Source: Alphaproteobacteria bacterium (GTDB lineage Bacteria; Pseudomonadota; Alphaproteobacteria; MPNO01; UBA830). From it: a stretch of DNA of 64,000 bases. The notes below the pieces were generated by a model that saw only the letters and a list, made by a program, of their open reading frames with translations, ran no database searches and was not told where the DNA came from. Of this stretch, positions 1 to 8,911 are shown one piece after another (the stretch's first letter is position 1; each line of letters opens with the position of its first letter). The position numbers were made by a program, and so were the translations under genes. The stretch spans positions 37,850-101,849 of the forward strand of contig JAJEBT010000097.1 of the NCBI GenBank assembly GCA_022822405.1. The letters run 5' to 3'.

Positions 1-353
1 GGCGCGAAGGCCGCCTGTTCGCCGTCTTCCACGGGCCGGGCCTTGAGCACGATCTCCTCGGCGGGAATAGCGCCGGCGGCAAAGATCTGGCTCCAGCGGT
101 AACTGAACCAGCCGTTGCGCAGCACGAGACACTTGCGCCCGGTGGCGAACTGGCGCGCCACGGCCTCCATGCCGTAGGTGCCGCCGCCGGGAACGAAGAC
201 CACCGCGCGGCCATTGTACACTTGGCGCAGGACCGCCGAGACCTCGGTCATGACCGTCTGGAAACTGCGGGACATATGGTTCAGCGAGCGGTCGGTGAAG
301 ACCACCGAGTATTCGAGAAGGCCGTCCGGATCGATGTCGGTCAGTCCTGGCAT
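1..353 (-). CDS. Class V PLP-dependent aminotransferase, alanine/serine-glyoxylate type (N-terminal part, cut by window edge)
   Basis: Reading leftward from an ATG at 353, 117 codons are visible before the window ends. The start MPGLTDIDPDGLLEYSVVF and the PGGGTYGMEAVARQF stretch (about residues 53-67) are typical of the fold-type I class V aminotransferases that use glyoxylate or a similar keto acid. The PLP-binding lysine lies beyond the edge and cannot be checked. The gene sits 72 bp downstream of the flavin monooxygenase on the same strand, so the two may be co-transcribed. Family membership is well supported; the amino donor and acceptor are unknown. Confidence 0.75.
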   Translation of the reverse strand, partial: MPGLTDIDPDGLLEYSVVFTDRSLNHMSRSFQTVMTEVSAVLRQVYNGRAVVFVPGGGTYGMEAVARQFATGRKCLVLRNGWFSYRWSQIFAAGAIPAEEIVLKARPVEDGEQAAFA

Positions 354-425
354 GTGCTGGTCGTCTCCCTGTCAGCGTGATGCGCTTCTTAGCGGATTGA
401 TGCCCGGAACGCCAGCCGCCGCGTC

Positions 426-1769
426 CTATTCGGCGGCTTGGCGGTCGGAGAAAAACCTGTTTTCGGGCCGGGGTAGACCCATAACCTCGCGCAGTGTCTG
501 GCCTTCGTAGGCCCGTCGAAACAGACCGCGATCCTGAAGTTCGGGGACCAGCCGGTCGACGACGTCATCGAGCCCCTGGGGCAGGAAGGGGAACATGATG
601 GTGAAGCCGTCGCTGCCGCGGGTCTCGAGCCATTCCTCCATCTCGTCGGCGACGGTGCGTGCGGTGCCGACCATCGCGAGGCCGGAATATCCGCCGAGGC
701 GCAGCGCGAGCTGTCGCACCGTCAGCCCGTCGCGCTCTGCGAGTGCGATCGCGCGCTCCCGCCCGGACTTCGTGGCGTTGCTCTCTGGAATGGGCGGCAG
801 CGGACCGTCGAGGTCGAAGCCGGAAGCATCGCACCCGAGCGCTATCGACAGCGAGGCGATCGCGCTTTCCTCGTGGACCAGGCTGTCTAGCCGCGCCCGC
901 TTGGCCCGCGCCTCCTCGACGCTGTCGCCGAGGATCACGAGGCAGGCCGGCATGATCTTGAGAAATTCGGGATTGCGTCCAACTGCCACCATGCGGCCCT
1001 TGACATCCTTGTAGAACGCCTGGCCTGCCTCAAGATGGGCTTGGGCAGCGAAGACGGCCTCCGCGGTCTCGGCTGCGAGCTGGCGTCCGGCGTCCGATCC
1101 TCCGGCCTGGACGATGACCGGCCAGCCCTGGATCGGGCGGGCGATGTTGAGCGGTCCGCGGACATTGAAGAACTCGCCATGGTGATCGAGAACGTGCATG
1201 CGGTCCGGTTCCATCAGGATGCCGCGCTCCTGGTCGCGGACAAAGGCGTTGTCCGCCCAGCTGTCCCAGAGGCCGGTCACCACGTCATGGAACTCGCGCG
1301 CCCGCCGGTAGCGGTCTCCGTGTTCCAGATGCTCTTCGCGCCCGAAATTTTTCGACGCGTCCGGATTCGAGGTGGTGACGATGTTCCAGCCGGCCCGCCC
1401 GCCGCTGAGGTGATCGAGCGAGGCGAACCGGCGCGCGATGTGGAATGGCTCATCGTAGGTTGTGGAGCCGGTTGCCAGCAGGCCTATGTGGTTGGTGATC
1501 ATTGCGAGCGCCGAGAGCAGCGTGAAGGGCTCGAACGAGGTCGGCGTGACCGAGCGGCGAAGGGCCTCGACCGGCATATTCAGGACGGCAAGGTGATCAG
1601 CGAGAAAGATGCCGTCGAACCGCGCCTCTTCCAGGCGGGTCGCGAAATACTTCATGTGCGTGAGGTTGAAGTTTGCGTCGGCATAAGCGCCCGGATAACG
1701 CCAGCCACCGGCGTGAATGGTCGCCGGGCGCATGAAGGCGTTCAGGTGAAGCTGGCGTGTGCCGTTCAT
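426..1769 (-). CDS. LLM-class FMN-dependent monooxygenase, NtaA/SnaA/DszA family
   Basis: The product is 447 residues. The ATG at 1769 is preceded by AGGAGG about 8 nt upstream and begins MNGTRQLHLNAFMRP; the frame stays open for 52 more codons upstream, but that stretch has no site and a non-family sequence. Family landmarks are FDGIFLADHLAVL (N-terminal TIM-barrel strand), LDHLSGGRAGWNIVTT (FMN/phosphate region) and GWPVIVQAGGSDAGRQLAAE. Members of this subfamily use FMNH2 from a separate reductase to oxygenate chelators, sulfonated or sulfur-heterocyclic compounds, or pristinamycin precursors. No flavin reductase is encoded nearby, so reduced flavin must come from elsewhere. The substrate is unknown. 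The aminotransferase fragment lies directly downstream and may share its transcript. Confidence 0.88.
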   Translation of the reverse strand: MNGTRQLHLNAFMRPATIHAGGWRYPGAYADANFNLTHMKYFATRLEEARFDGIFLADHLAVLNMPVEALRRSVTPTSFEPFTLLSALAMITNHIGLLATGSTTYDEPFHIARRFASLDHLSGGRAGWNIVTTSNPDASKNFGREEHLEHGDRYRRAREFHDVVTGLWDSWADNAFVRDQERGILMEPDRMHVLDHHGEFFNVRGPLNIARPIQGWPVIVQAGGSDAGRQLAAETAEAVFAAQAHLEAGQAFYKDVKGRMVAVGRNPEFLKIMPACLVILGDSVEEARAKRARLDSLVHEESAIASLSIALGCDASGFDLDGPLPPIPESNATKSGRERAIALAERDGLTVRQLALRLGGYSGLAMVGTARTVADEMEEWLETRGSDGFTIMFPFLPQGLDDVVDRLVPELQDRGLFRRAYEGQTLREVMGLPRPENRFFSDRQAAE

Positions 1770-2387
1770 TGCGGAAAGTCCTCCTCGCGATGCCGGAGCC
1801 GGGAGCCCGCGGAAGCGGGCGCAGGATGCGGAACGGTCCGGCCTCCGAATGCACAATATAGGTCGCCCGGACAGGAATTCCATCGTGCCGTCCGGGTAGC
1901 TCCGCAGACGGAGTTCCACCGACACTGCGGCGAATCCTGTTCCGCTCGAAACCGGTCGGTCTCGAGATCTATTCCGTATTAATCGGCGGCAGCGGCTGGT
2001 TGATTTCCACCGATGAGAACACCTGGTTCCGGCGCGGTCGGAAGGGCATTTTGGCCACGTCCGGCGAGGTCAGGACGATAGGTTCTGGCCCTGCACTCCG
2101 CAAGAGGCACCGGCCAACCAGAAGTCGGAACGTTTTCGCCAGGCTGCTGTCCAACCCGTCGAATCAGGGAGCCATCGGCAGCAGCGATGTAGGCTGGTCC
2201 TGCAGCCTATCGTCCGCAGAAGGGAGTCACACACCTGCGTGAACCTGTCCTGCACAACCATGGGGTGTCTGAGGACGGCGCCGTTTCGGAACTCGGACCG
2301 GGTGCGCGTCAGGCCCGTTGCGGTGCGGACCTGCGGCGGACTTTCTTGCGTGTCCCGATACAGACATCAACAATTGCCCGAGAAGGT

Positions 2388-2400
2388 GAATTCGGAATTC
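2388..2400. promoter_or_regulatory. 13-bp palindrome GAATTC-G-GAATTC, candidate operator of the liv operon
   Basis: Two perfect GAATTC hexamers are separated by one G, giving a 13-bp dyad. It lies about 10 bp upstream of a possible -35 element and about 130 bp before the binding-protein start, a usual place for an activator or repressor site. No regulator is encoded beside the operon, and the match could be chance. Confidence 0.25.
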
Positions 2401-2409
2401 GAGGGTTTC

Positions 2410-2438
2410 TTGTCTGCCGGAGGGTCGGTTGCTAGTGT
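2410..2438 (+). promoter_or_regulatory. Candidate sigma-70 promoter of the liv operon
   Basis: TTGTCT (2410-2415), a 17-nt spacer and TAGTGT (2433-2438) fit the loose alphaproteobacterial pattern. The predicted leader would be about 85 nt. The -10 element is weak (3 of 6 positions), so this is tentative. Confidence 0.3.
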
Positions 2439-2528
2439 CACAGGGATTCAACCGGTGCAGGTGGACGAACGCTTGCGATTGCTGCCGCATGGTCGGGAGC
2501 ATGAATTGGGAAAAATCGGGAGGTCATC

Positions 2529-3743
2529 ATGAAGTATCTTCTCAAACTCACGTCGGTTGCGGCTCTCGTCGCCGCTGTCTCGGCTGCCGCGCCGCCTGCG
2601 GCCGCCAAGCTCGGCTCCTGCGATGATCCGATCACGCTGGGCACCACTATCTCCTCGACCGGACGCTATTCGACGCTGGCCGAGCGCTGGGCGGAAATGA
2701 CGCGGATCTTCGCCGAGGAGTTCAACAAGGATGGCGGCATCTTCATCAAGAGCTGCAACAAGAAGGTGCCTATCGAGTTCGTCATCTATGACGACCAGAG
2801 CGTGCCGTCGCTGGCGGTAACGCTCTATGAGAGGCTGGCGACGGTCGACAAGGTCGATTTCTTCGTCGGACCCGACTGGTCGGCGATGGGCTTCCCGGTG
2901 CCACCGGTCGCTGAGAAGCACAAGATCCCGATGGTGATGGCGAACGTCGCCGCGCCGCCGATCTTCAAGCGCGGTCTCAAATACATGTGGGGCACCCCGA
3001 TGCCGACTGTCCCCAACTGGTCGGTGACCTATTTCGATCTGCTGGCGGCTCAGAAATCACCGCCGAAGACGATCTATTTCATCACCCAGGACAACCCGAT
3101 CACCAAGGCAATCTCGGGCTTCTGGGTCAAGGCGGCCCAGGACCGCGGGCTCAAGCTGCTTGGCCACGAGCTGTTCTCCCAGGAACTCAAGGACTTCACC
3201 TCGCTGGTCCTCAAGCTCAGGATCGCGAAACCCGACATCATCTACATCTCGTCATTCGACGTGCCGTCGGTTCCGCTGATCCAGCAGATGCGGCGGCTCA
3301 AGACCAAGGCCAAGGACGTGCATCACACGATCCTCACCGGCGCGCTGGAGAAGCAACTCGGCAAGGATATCGAGGGCATGACCGGGGAGATCGCCTGGTA
3401 CCCGGGCGTGAAGGGCCCCTATAGCGAATTCGCCGAACGGGTCCTCGGCCGCGCCAAGATCGATATGTTCTACTACTGGTCGACGATGTCGCGTTTCGCC
3501 TCCTACCTGATCATGGTCCAGGCCATCGAGAAGGCCGGCGCGGTGGACCGCGAGGCCGTGAAGAAGGCGCTCTACAAGGGAAGTTTCAAGACGCCGATCG
3601 GCATCGTCGAGTTCGACGAGACCGGGTATGCCTACAAGAATGGCGCCATGACCAGCCAGATTCAGGACGGCAAGCTCGTCGTCGTGGCTCCGGCGGACAG
3701 GGCGACCGGCACCTTCAGGTATCCTTCTCCATCCTGGCAATGA
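2529..3743 (+). CDS. ABC transporter substrate-binding protein, LivJ/LivK-like (type I periplasmic binding fold)
   Basis: The product is 404 residues and starts with a signal peptide: MKYLLKL, a hydrophobic stretch, and a probable AxA cleavage site near residue 26. The mature part opens with SCDDPITLGTTISSTGRYSTLAERW, the leucine-isoleucine-valine binding-protein pattern. Further landmarks are EEFNKDGG, VDFFVGPDWSAMGFPV and the C-terminal VEFDETGYAYKNG. It should capture a small amide or branched-chain amino acid in the periplasm and hand it to the permeases encoded next. The ATG follows GGAGGT. A GC-rich stem-loop separates it from the permease genes, a common way to make the binding protein in excess. 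The exact ligand cannot be read from sequence; urea and short-chain amides are alternatives to amino acids. Confidence 0.9.
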   Translation: MKYLLKLTSVAALVAAVSAAAPPAAAKLGSCDDPITLGTTISSTGRYSTLAERWAEMTRIFAEEFNKDGGIFIKSCNKKVPIEFVIYDDQSVPSLAVTLYERLATVDKVDFFVGPDWSAMGFPVPPVAEKHKIPMVMANVAAPPIFKRGLKYMWGTPMPTVPNWSVTYFDLLAAQKSPPKTIYFITQDNPITKAISGFWVKAAQDRGLKLLGHELFSQELKDFTSLVLKLRIAKPDIIYISSFDVPSVPLIQQMRRLKTKAKDVHHTILTGALEKQLGKDIEGMTGEIAWYPGVKGPYSEFAERVLGRAKIDMFYYWSTMSRFASYLIMVQAIEKAGAVDREAVKKALYKGSFKTPIGIVEFDETGYAYKNGAMTSQIQDGKLVVVAPADRATGTFRYPSPSWQ

Positions 3744-3774
3744 ACGCCGCGCGGCGGGATCCCTCGCCTTCTTT

Positions 3775-3804
3775 CCTGCCTGCCGCCTTCGGGCGGCGGG
3801 CAGG
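3775..3804 (+). terminator. Intra-operon stem-loop after the binding-protein gene
   Basis: CCTGCCTGCCGCC (3775-3787), a TTCG loop and GGCGGCGGGCAGG (3792-3804) form a 13-bp stem with one G-U pair and a stable UUCG-type tetraloop. No T-run follows, so it more probably pauses or partly terminates transcription, or protects the upstream mRNA 3' end, than acting as a full terminator. Confidence 0.6.
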
Positions 3805-3838
3805 GGGAGCGGTTGCCGCCGCAGCTGGGCACTGACTT

Positions 3839-4717
3839 ATGACGATTGACATATTTTTGCAAATTCTTGTCGGCGGACTGCTGCTCGGCGGGCTCTATGC
3901 CCTGGTCGCGTTTGGCCTGTCCCTGATCTACGGGGTGGCCCAGATCCTGAACTTCGCCCACGGTACGCTGCTCGCCGTCGGTGGGGTTGCTGCGGCCGCG
4001 ATTTTTGCGGCGACGGCTTGGCATCCGCTGGTCCTCATCATGCTGCTGGTGCCGGTCTTTCTCGTCTTCGGCTTCTACTTCTACCGGACCATGCTGCGGC
4101 CCCTGATGGGGCGCAACCATTTCGAATACATGGTCGGCTCGGTTCTGGTCACCGTTGGCGCGCTGCTCATCCTGTCGGATTTCGCGGCCTGGCTCGCGGG
4201 GCCGTCGCCGAAGAACATTCCCGTAGAGTTCGAGATCATCGAGCTTGGTGAGGTGCTCGTGACCACGACCCAAGCCTACATCCTGATCGGCATCGTGATC
4301 CTGACGGTGATCCTGCACATGTTCATCAGCAGGTCCTGGTTCGGACGCGCGATGCGCGCGGTCACCCAGGACCATGTCGGGGCGGCGATCTGCGGTGTCC
4401 GGGCGAGCTGGGTCCATGCCGGCACCTTCGCCTTTGGCTCGGCGATCGTGGCCATCGCTGCCGTACTCTACACGATGCTCTTCCCTGTCGATCCGTATGT
4501 CGGGCTCTCGCTGACCGTGAAGGCGTTCACCATCATCATTCTCGGCGGCATCGGAAACCTTGTCGGCGCGTTGTTCGCGGGCATCTTCCTCGGTATCGCG
4601 GAGAGCCTCACCTCCTTCTTTTGGGCGACGCAATGGGCGCCGGCCATCAGCATCATCCTGTTGCTGGTCATCCTCGTGCTGTTTCCGCGAGGCTTCTTGA
4701 ACAGGAGATCGCAATGA
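3839..4717 (+). CDS. livH: Branched-chain amino acid ABC transporter permease, LivH type
   Basis: This is a 292-residue polytopic inner-membrane protein with about eight hydrophobic segments. It starts MTIDIFLQILVGGLLLGGLY and contains GLSLIYGVAQILNFAHG (residues about 26-43), the hallmark of LivH, and the cytoplasmic coupling helix region RSWFGRAMRAVTQDHVGAAICGV. A C-terminal FTIIILGGIGNLVGALFAG motif is also present. The length is normal for the family. Its TGA overlaps the ATG of the fused LivM-LivG gene by four bases (ATGA), indicating translational coupling. Confidence 0.92.
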   Translation: MTIDIFLQILVGGLLLGGLYALVAFGLSLIYGVAQILNFAHGTLLAVGGVAAAAIFAATAWHPLVLIMLLVPVFLVFGFYFYRTMLRPLMGRNHFEYMVGSVLVTVGALLILSDFAAWLAGPSPKNIPVEFEIIELGEVLVTTTQAYILIGIVILTVILHMFISRSWFGRAMRAVTQDHVGAAICGVRASWVHAGTFAFGSAIVAIAAVLYTMLFPVDPYVGLSLTVKAFTIIILGGIGNLVGALFAGIFLGIAESLTSFFWATQWAPAISIILLLVILVLFPRGFLNRRSQ

Positions 4718-6456
4718 GGATCACCGCTCCGCAGGTGCTGGTGGCGATTTGCCTTGTCGCGCTGCTCGTCGTCCCGACTTTCAGCGGCGCCTACCTGACG
4801 GACTTCCTGTTCACGCTGATGATCGCTTTCGTGTTGGCGCAGAGTTGGGACTGGATTGGTGGCGAAGCCGGATACATCAACCTCGCGCACTACACCTTCT
4901 TCGGGATTGGGGCCTATGCCTTCTGCCTGGCACTGGTTGGCGGTGTGCCGATTATTCTCTGCTTCGCGGTCGCCCTTGTGGTCACCGTGATTATCGCCGT
5001 CCTGCTCAGCTTTCCGCTCTTTCGCCTCCACGGCGACTATTTCGCGTTTGCGACGCTGGCCATGCTGCCGCTTTCGGAACTGCTCGCGCATAATTTCGAG
5101 TTCACGGGCGGCGCCGACGGCGTGATCCTGCCGCCCGAATATGTGCTCTTCGAGGCCTACTACATCGCCATCGGGCTGGTGGTCGCGGCCGTCACCGTTA
5201 CCGTCTGGATCAACCGCGTGAGGTTCGGCTACGCGCTCAAGGGAATCCGCAACGACGAGGAGGCTGCCGAGATCTGCGGCATCCGCATCTTTCCGGAAAA
5301 GGCCAAGGTGCTGGCGCTGAGCGCCGGCCTTGCCGCACTGGCCGGCGCGGTGTCGGGCTGGAAATTGAGCTTCATCGACCCGCCGACCGTGTTCGGCCTT
5401 GATGTCGCCCTTGTTCCCCTCGCGATGGCGCTGCTCGGTGGATCGGGCCTGCTTTGGGGACCGGTAGCCGGCGTCCTCATTCTCGGCACCCTGAACCAGA
5501 TCCTCGTGATCAACATGCCCTTCCTGCAGATCGCGGTCTTCGGGATGGTGCTTCTGCTCATTGGACGCTTCATGCCCGGCGGACTGCTGCGCTCGGGCCC
5601 GGTGCGGAATTCCCGCGTATTCGGTTTCCTCGGGCGTGAGCACTACGAGCGCGTGCCGGTGGTCGACGCGGAAAGTGACGAACTGTCACTTTCCGAACAG
5701 GCGTTCGATCCCGAGCGGGTGATCCTCGAATGCCGCGACCTTACAATGGCGTTCGGCGGCAACATTGCCGTCGACAACGTCAACCTCACAGTCCGCCAGG
5801 GCGAGATCATCGGGCTTGTCGGCACCAACGGGTCAGGCAAGACGACGCTGTTCAACTGCGTCTCGAAGATCTGGGAGCCCAAGGCTGGCGACATCATGTT
5901 CGACGGGGAGAGTCTGCTCGGGGAGCGCCGGGATGCCGTCTCGCGCATGGGAATCGGGCGGACGTACCAGATTCCGCGACCGTTTTCGGATCTCACCGTG
6001 CAGGAGAACATCGCGGTTCCGATCATGTTCCGCGAGGCCCGCGCTATCGCTCTTTCCGACGCCCTGGCGCGCGCCAGGGCGTTCGCCGCCTATGCGGGTC
6101 TCGAGGATCAGTTGACCATGCGTGCAGACACGCTCAACCTTCAGCAGAAGAAGGCGCTGGAATTTGCTCGCGCCCTGGCCTGTCGGCCCCGGCTCCTGCT
6201 CGTCGACGAGGTCGCCTCCGGCCTGACTCCGGCGGAGGTGAGGAGATTCGTCGACCATATCCGCGAAATGCGCGACCGCTACGGGATGACGGTGATCTGG
6301 GTCGAGCACATCTTCTCGGCGCTTTCGCAGGTCGTCGACCGGGTGGTCGTCATGGAGCAGGGCCACATCATCGCCGATGGCCCGCTCGACGAAATCGTCA
6401 CCGACGAAAAGGTGCTCAAGGCCTATCTGGGCTCGTCTGTCGAGGAGCGCGAGTGA
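4714..6456 (+). CDS. Fused LivM permease - LivG ATPase of the branched-chain amino acid ABC importer
   Basis: The product is 580 residues. Residues 1 to about 300 are the LivM permease: GGEAGYINLAHYTFFGIGAY at 49-68 and RNDEEAAEICGI at 179-190 are diagnostic. After a short linker, residues about 335-580 are an ABC ATPase with Walker A GTNGSGKT (370-377), Q-loop Q419, Walker B LLLVDE (494-499) and H-loop H532. The signature loop reads LNLQQKK at 474-480 instead of LSGGQ, and the residue after the catalytic glutamate is V rather than P; both deviations occur in some LivG-like proteins. The ATG at 4714 follows GGAGATCGCA and overlaps livH. Each transport complex would therefore have one NBD tethered to its LivM half and one free LivF subunit. 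Confidence 0.9.
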   Translation: MRITAPQVLVAICLVALLVVPTFSGAYLTDFLFTLMIAFVLAQSWDWIGGEAGYINLAHYTFFGIGAYAFCLALVGGVPIILCFAVALVVTVIIAVLLSFPLFRLHGDYFAFATLAMLPLSELLAHNFEFTGGADGVILPPEYVLFEAYYIAIGLVVAAVTVTVWINRVRFGYALKGIRNDEEAAEICGIRIFPEKAKVLALSAGLAALAGAVSGWKLSFIDPPTVFGLDVALVPLAMALLGGSGLLWGPVAGVLILGTLNQILVINMPFLQIAVFGMVLLLIGRFMPGGLLRSGPVRNSRVFGFLGREHYERVPVVDAESDELSLSEQAFDPERVILECRDLTMAFGGNIAVDNVNLTVRQGEIIGLVGTNGSGKTTLFNCVSKIWEPKAGDIMFDGESLLGERRDAVSRMGIGRTYQIPRPFSDLTVQENIAVPIMFREARAIALSDALARARAFAAYAGLEDQLTMRADTLNLQQKKALEFARALACRPRLLLVDEVASGLTPAEVRRFVDHIREMRDRYGMTVIWVEHIFSALSQVVDRVVVMEQGHIIADGPLDEIVTDEKVLKAYLGSSVEERE

Positions 6457-7163
6457 TGCTGGAGGTTTCCGGACTTGCCGTGGATCACGGGAAGCTGCGG
6501 GCGATCTGGGACGTGAGCTTTCGCGTCGAGGAGGGTGCGCGGGTCGGTCTGCTCGGGGCCAACGGCGCCGGAAAGTCGACGACGCTCGGCGCGGTCATCG
6601 GCCTCTATCCGGTTGCAGAGGGCGCGATCCTCTACGGTGAGCGCTCGCTCGTGGGCGCCAGCACGCCACAGAATGTCGATGACGGAATCGCGCTGGTTCC
6701 CGAGGGGCGCCGGATCTTCGCCGAGATGACGGTGCGTGAGAACCTGGAGATGGGGGCTTACACGCCGGGAGCGAGGAAACGGGTATCGGAGGGGCTTTCG
6801 CGGGCATTCGAGTTGTTTCCGGTTCTGGACGAGAAGCAGGCGGACCGCGCAGGGACGCTCTCAGGCGGGCAACAGCAGATGCTTGCGATCGGTCGCGCCC
6901 TGATGTCCGGCCCCCGCCTGATGCTCCTCGATGAGCCGTTCCTCGGCGTGGCACCGATCTTGGTCGAGGAAGTGATGGCGGCGCTCAACCGGCTCGCCGA
7001 TGATGGCGTCACATTCCTGCTGGTCGAGCAGAACATTCACCGCGCGTTCGACTTCGTACAGTACGCCTATGTCATCGAGAACGGGCGCACTGTGCTGGAC
7101 GGCGCCCGGGACGAGCTGCTTGGTGATCCGGAGTTCAGCAACAAGTTCCTCGGGCTCGACTGA
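6456..7163 (+). CDS. livF: Branched-chain amino acid ABC transporter ATP-binding protein, LivF
   Basis: The product is 235 residues, normal for LivF. Walker A GANGAGKST has its lysine at residue 40, the signature LSGGQQQ begins at 135, Walker B is LMLLDE ending at E160, and LLVEQNIHRAFDF carries the H-loop position. The ATG at 6456 shares its A with the TGA of the fused upstream gene (TGATG), so it is translationally coupled. It is the last gene of the importer operon and pairs with the LivG domain to drive import by ATP hydrolysis. Confidence 0.93.
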   Translation: MLEVSGLAVDHGKLRAIWDVSFRVEEGARVGLLGANGAGKSTTLGAVIGLYPVAEGAILYGERSLVGASTPQNVDDGIALVPEGRRIFAEMTVRENLEMGAYTPGARKRVSEGLSRAFELFPVLDEKQADRAGTLSGGQQQMLAIGRALMSGPRLMLLDEPFLGVAPILVEEVMAALNRLADDGVTFLLVEQNIHRAFDFVQYAYVIENGRTVLDGARDELLGDPEFSNKFLGLD

Positions 7164-7646
7164 TCTCCGGTCTAGCGCAGGCGCGTCGGGCACGGGGCTG
7201 CGTTTTCAGAACATGGTCCAACGCAAGCGCGTCAAGCCGGTTTGCCAGCCGTGCGGCATGGGCTTCGGCCCGTACCGCTACCGACCGTTCGATGGTGCAA
7301 TCAGGGATGTCCTCGAACCGGGCAATCGTGGCGGGTGAATGGACGACCGGCGTCATGAATTGCGACGGGTGTGCTGCCGCTTTGAGTTGTGTCAAATATT
7401 CTCTCCAAATTCGATCGTGCCCGGAAACTCGGCCCTTCTGCGGCTACGAACCTTCCACCGACGTTAACGTTGCATAGTTGCTGAAAGCAATGTCGCGGGA
7501 GTATTCGGCGCGCGGCGACCGTGCTAGAAGGAGCGCCATGGGAACGCAGTGTCCGAGATATGGTGCCACGTCGCGCGTTCCGGGCCCTTCGTGGCGCTTG
7601 ACATGCCTCTGCCGGGAGGTTCCCGGCGAGGATGGGAGATAGTGCC
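7164..7646. other. Intergenic region, 483 bp
   Basis: No gene can be supported. A leftward frame of 86 codons (7135-7395) lacks recognisable family sequence and runs into livF. The stretch around 7385-7480 is AT-richer than its surroundings and contains a perfect 10-bp palindrome, ACGTTAACGT, at 7461-7470. A promoter for the cytochrome c' gene is expected here but no clean -35/-10 pair was found. Confidence 0.5.
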
Positions 7647-8132
7647 ATGTCAGTCTTCAAGATATCGGTCGGCACCGCCGGCGTGCTGCTCGCCGCGTTC
7701 CTCGGCGTCGCCGCGGCGGCCCCGGAGCGGGTTGCCGACGAACAGGAAGCGAAGAAGGTCCAAGGGGAGCGGAGCGCGGCCATGAAATCCATGGGCGGTG
7801 CAATGCGGACGCTCAAGTTCTACACGGCCGGCCGCGGCTCGGCCGAGGACGCCGCGAAGGCGGCATCTTTGATCGCCAAGACAGCGGCGACGATACCGTC
7901 CCTGTTTCCGGCGGGAACCGGCATGGACGTGCTGTCCGATTCAGAATCAAAGCCGGAGATCTGGCAGCAGTGGGACGCGTTCGCAAAGGCCGCGAAGACG
8001 CTCAAGGGCAAGGCCGCGGTCTTGGCCGCCGCGCTTGCGGCGGGCGACAAGGACAAGGTCGGTGCCGCGTTCGCCGATGTGGGCAGGGGTGGTTGCGCGG
8101 GCTGCCACCGGGTGTTCCGCCAGAAACGCTGA
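7647..8132 (+). CDS. Class II cytochrome c (cytochrome c' family), periplasmic
   Basis: The product is 161 residues. An N-terminal signal peptide (hydrophobic residues about 6-25, cleavage near AAAA/PERV) is followed by a four-helix-bundle-type sequence and one haem-attachment motif CAGCH at 150-154 near the C-terminus, as in cytochromes c'. The ATG at 7647 was chosen because GGGAG lies just upstream; an in-frame ATG five codons earlier overlaps that site. Cytochromes c' bind NO or CO or act as small electron carriers. The convergent neighbour encodes a cytochrome b561, a frequent association of these two families, so electron exchange between them is plausible but not shown. Confidence 0.88.
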   Translation: MSVFKISVGTAGVLLAAFLGVAAAAPERVADEQEAKKVQGERSAAMKSMGGAMRTLKFYTAGRGSAEDAAKAASLIAKTAATIPSLFPAGTGMDVLSDSESKPEIWQQWDAFAKAAKTLKGKAAVLAAALAAGDKDKVGAAFADVGRGGCAGCHRVFRQKR

Positions 8133-8195
8133 GCCTGGCTGCGGCCGGGAACAGCGTCGCCGCCGACAGAACGAAAATCGGATGCCGCGGCGGAC

Positions 8196-8909
8196 CTACA
8201 GCACGCGCGAGGCCAGTTCGATTCCGCCGACGACCGCGACGACGGCAACCGCGAGGACCAGGAGCGCCCGGCTGTCGGGAGCGAAGCGCGGCGCCTCGAA
8301 TTTCTCCGCAACATCGGCGTGCCCGGTCACCATTGGGCCGGTGAGGTTTTCCCGCTTGTAGAGGAGGTGGAACGCAACCGCGGCGAGATGCAGGCCGACG
8401 AGCACGAGCAGGATGTCGACGACCAGTCCATGCAGCTCTGCGGCCTCACGAGCGAGATCATAGGTCACGAGGAAGGATAGCGGGCCTTCGTGCAGCCCGT
8501 CGACATCGGCCGCGAACAGACCGAGGCCGGTCTGCGCGAGGAGTGCCGCCAGCATCGCCAGGACCGAGAGGCCGCCGAGCGGATTGTGGCCGGCATGGCG
8601 GTCCGGTTCGCGGCGAAACACGACGCGAAGATAGGCCGCAATCTCGGCGGGCGAACGGACGAGGCGGCGCAACCGGGAGGTCTCGCTGCCGATAAGGCCC
8701 CAGAGTACCCGTGCGACGACGAGTACCAGGAGTGCCTGGCCAGCGACAATGTGAATGTCGAAACGCTCCTGGCGTCCGCTGATGAAGCACACCACGAACA
8801 GGATGACTAGCAACCAGTGAAAGATCCGGGTCGGGCGGTCCCAGACCCGGATTCGTCGTGTCGCGTCCTTCCCTTCACCGGGTTTTCCAGCACCCATGCC
8901 TTGCGTCAC
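8196..8909 (-). CDS. Cytochrome b561-family membrane protein (bacterial type)
   Basis: The product is about 237 residues with four main transmembrane segments plus a C-terminal hydrophobic anchor (LLVLAVAVVAVVGGI). Candidate haem-b ligands follow the family pattern: RIFHW (H31), DIHIVAG (H53), ELHGLVVD (H160) and GLHLAAV (H174). The start is uncertain. A GTG at 8909 has GAGG 9 nt upstream and follows the GST stop by two bases; an ATG at 8897 is the alternative. The family passes electrons between quinone and a periplasmic acceptor. It converges on the cytochrome c' gene and is probably co-transcribed with the upstream GST gene. Confidence 0.85.
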   Translation of the reverse strand: MTQGMGAGKPGEGKDATRRIRVWDRPTRIFHWLLVILFVVCFISGRQERFDIHIVAGQALLVLVVARVLWGLIGSETSRLRRLVRSPAEIAAYLRVVFRREPDRHAGHNPLGGLSVLAMLAALLAQTGLGLFAADVDGLHEGPLSFLVTYDLAREAAELHGLVVDILLVLVGLHLAAVAFHLLYKRENLTGPMVTGHADVAEKFEAPRFAPDSRALLVLAVAVVAVVGGIELASRVL

Positions 8910-8911
8910 GT

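Larger units (their letters stand above)
1770..2528. other. Divergent intergenic region, 759 bp
   Basis: No convincing gene is seen. Open frames here lack ribosome binding sites and family-like sequence. The region separates the leftward monooxygenase from the rightward transporter operon and should carry promoters for both. A 13-bp palindrome (2388-2400) and a promoter-like element (2410-2438) are described separately. Confidence 0.6.

Noticed and set aside
3662-5643. Long leftward open frames opposite livH and livM
   Set aside because: They are antisense to clear permease genes, have low-complexity R/D/E/H-rich translations and no ribosome binding sites; they arise from high third-position G+C.
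7135-7395. 86-codon leftward frame after livF
   Set aside because: No ribosome binding site or family match, and it runs antisense into the end of livF; a gene remnant cannot be excluded.
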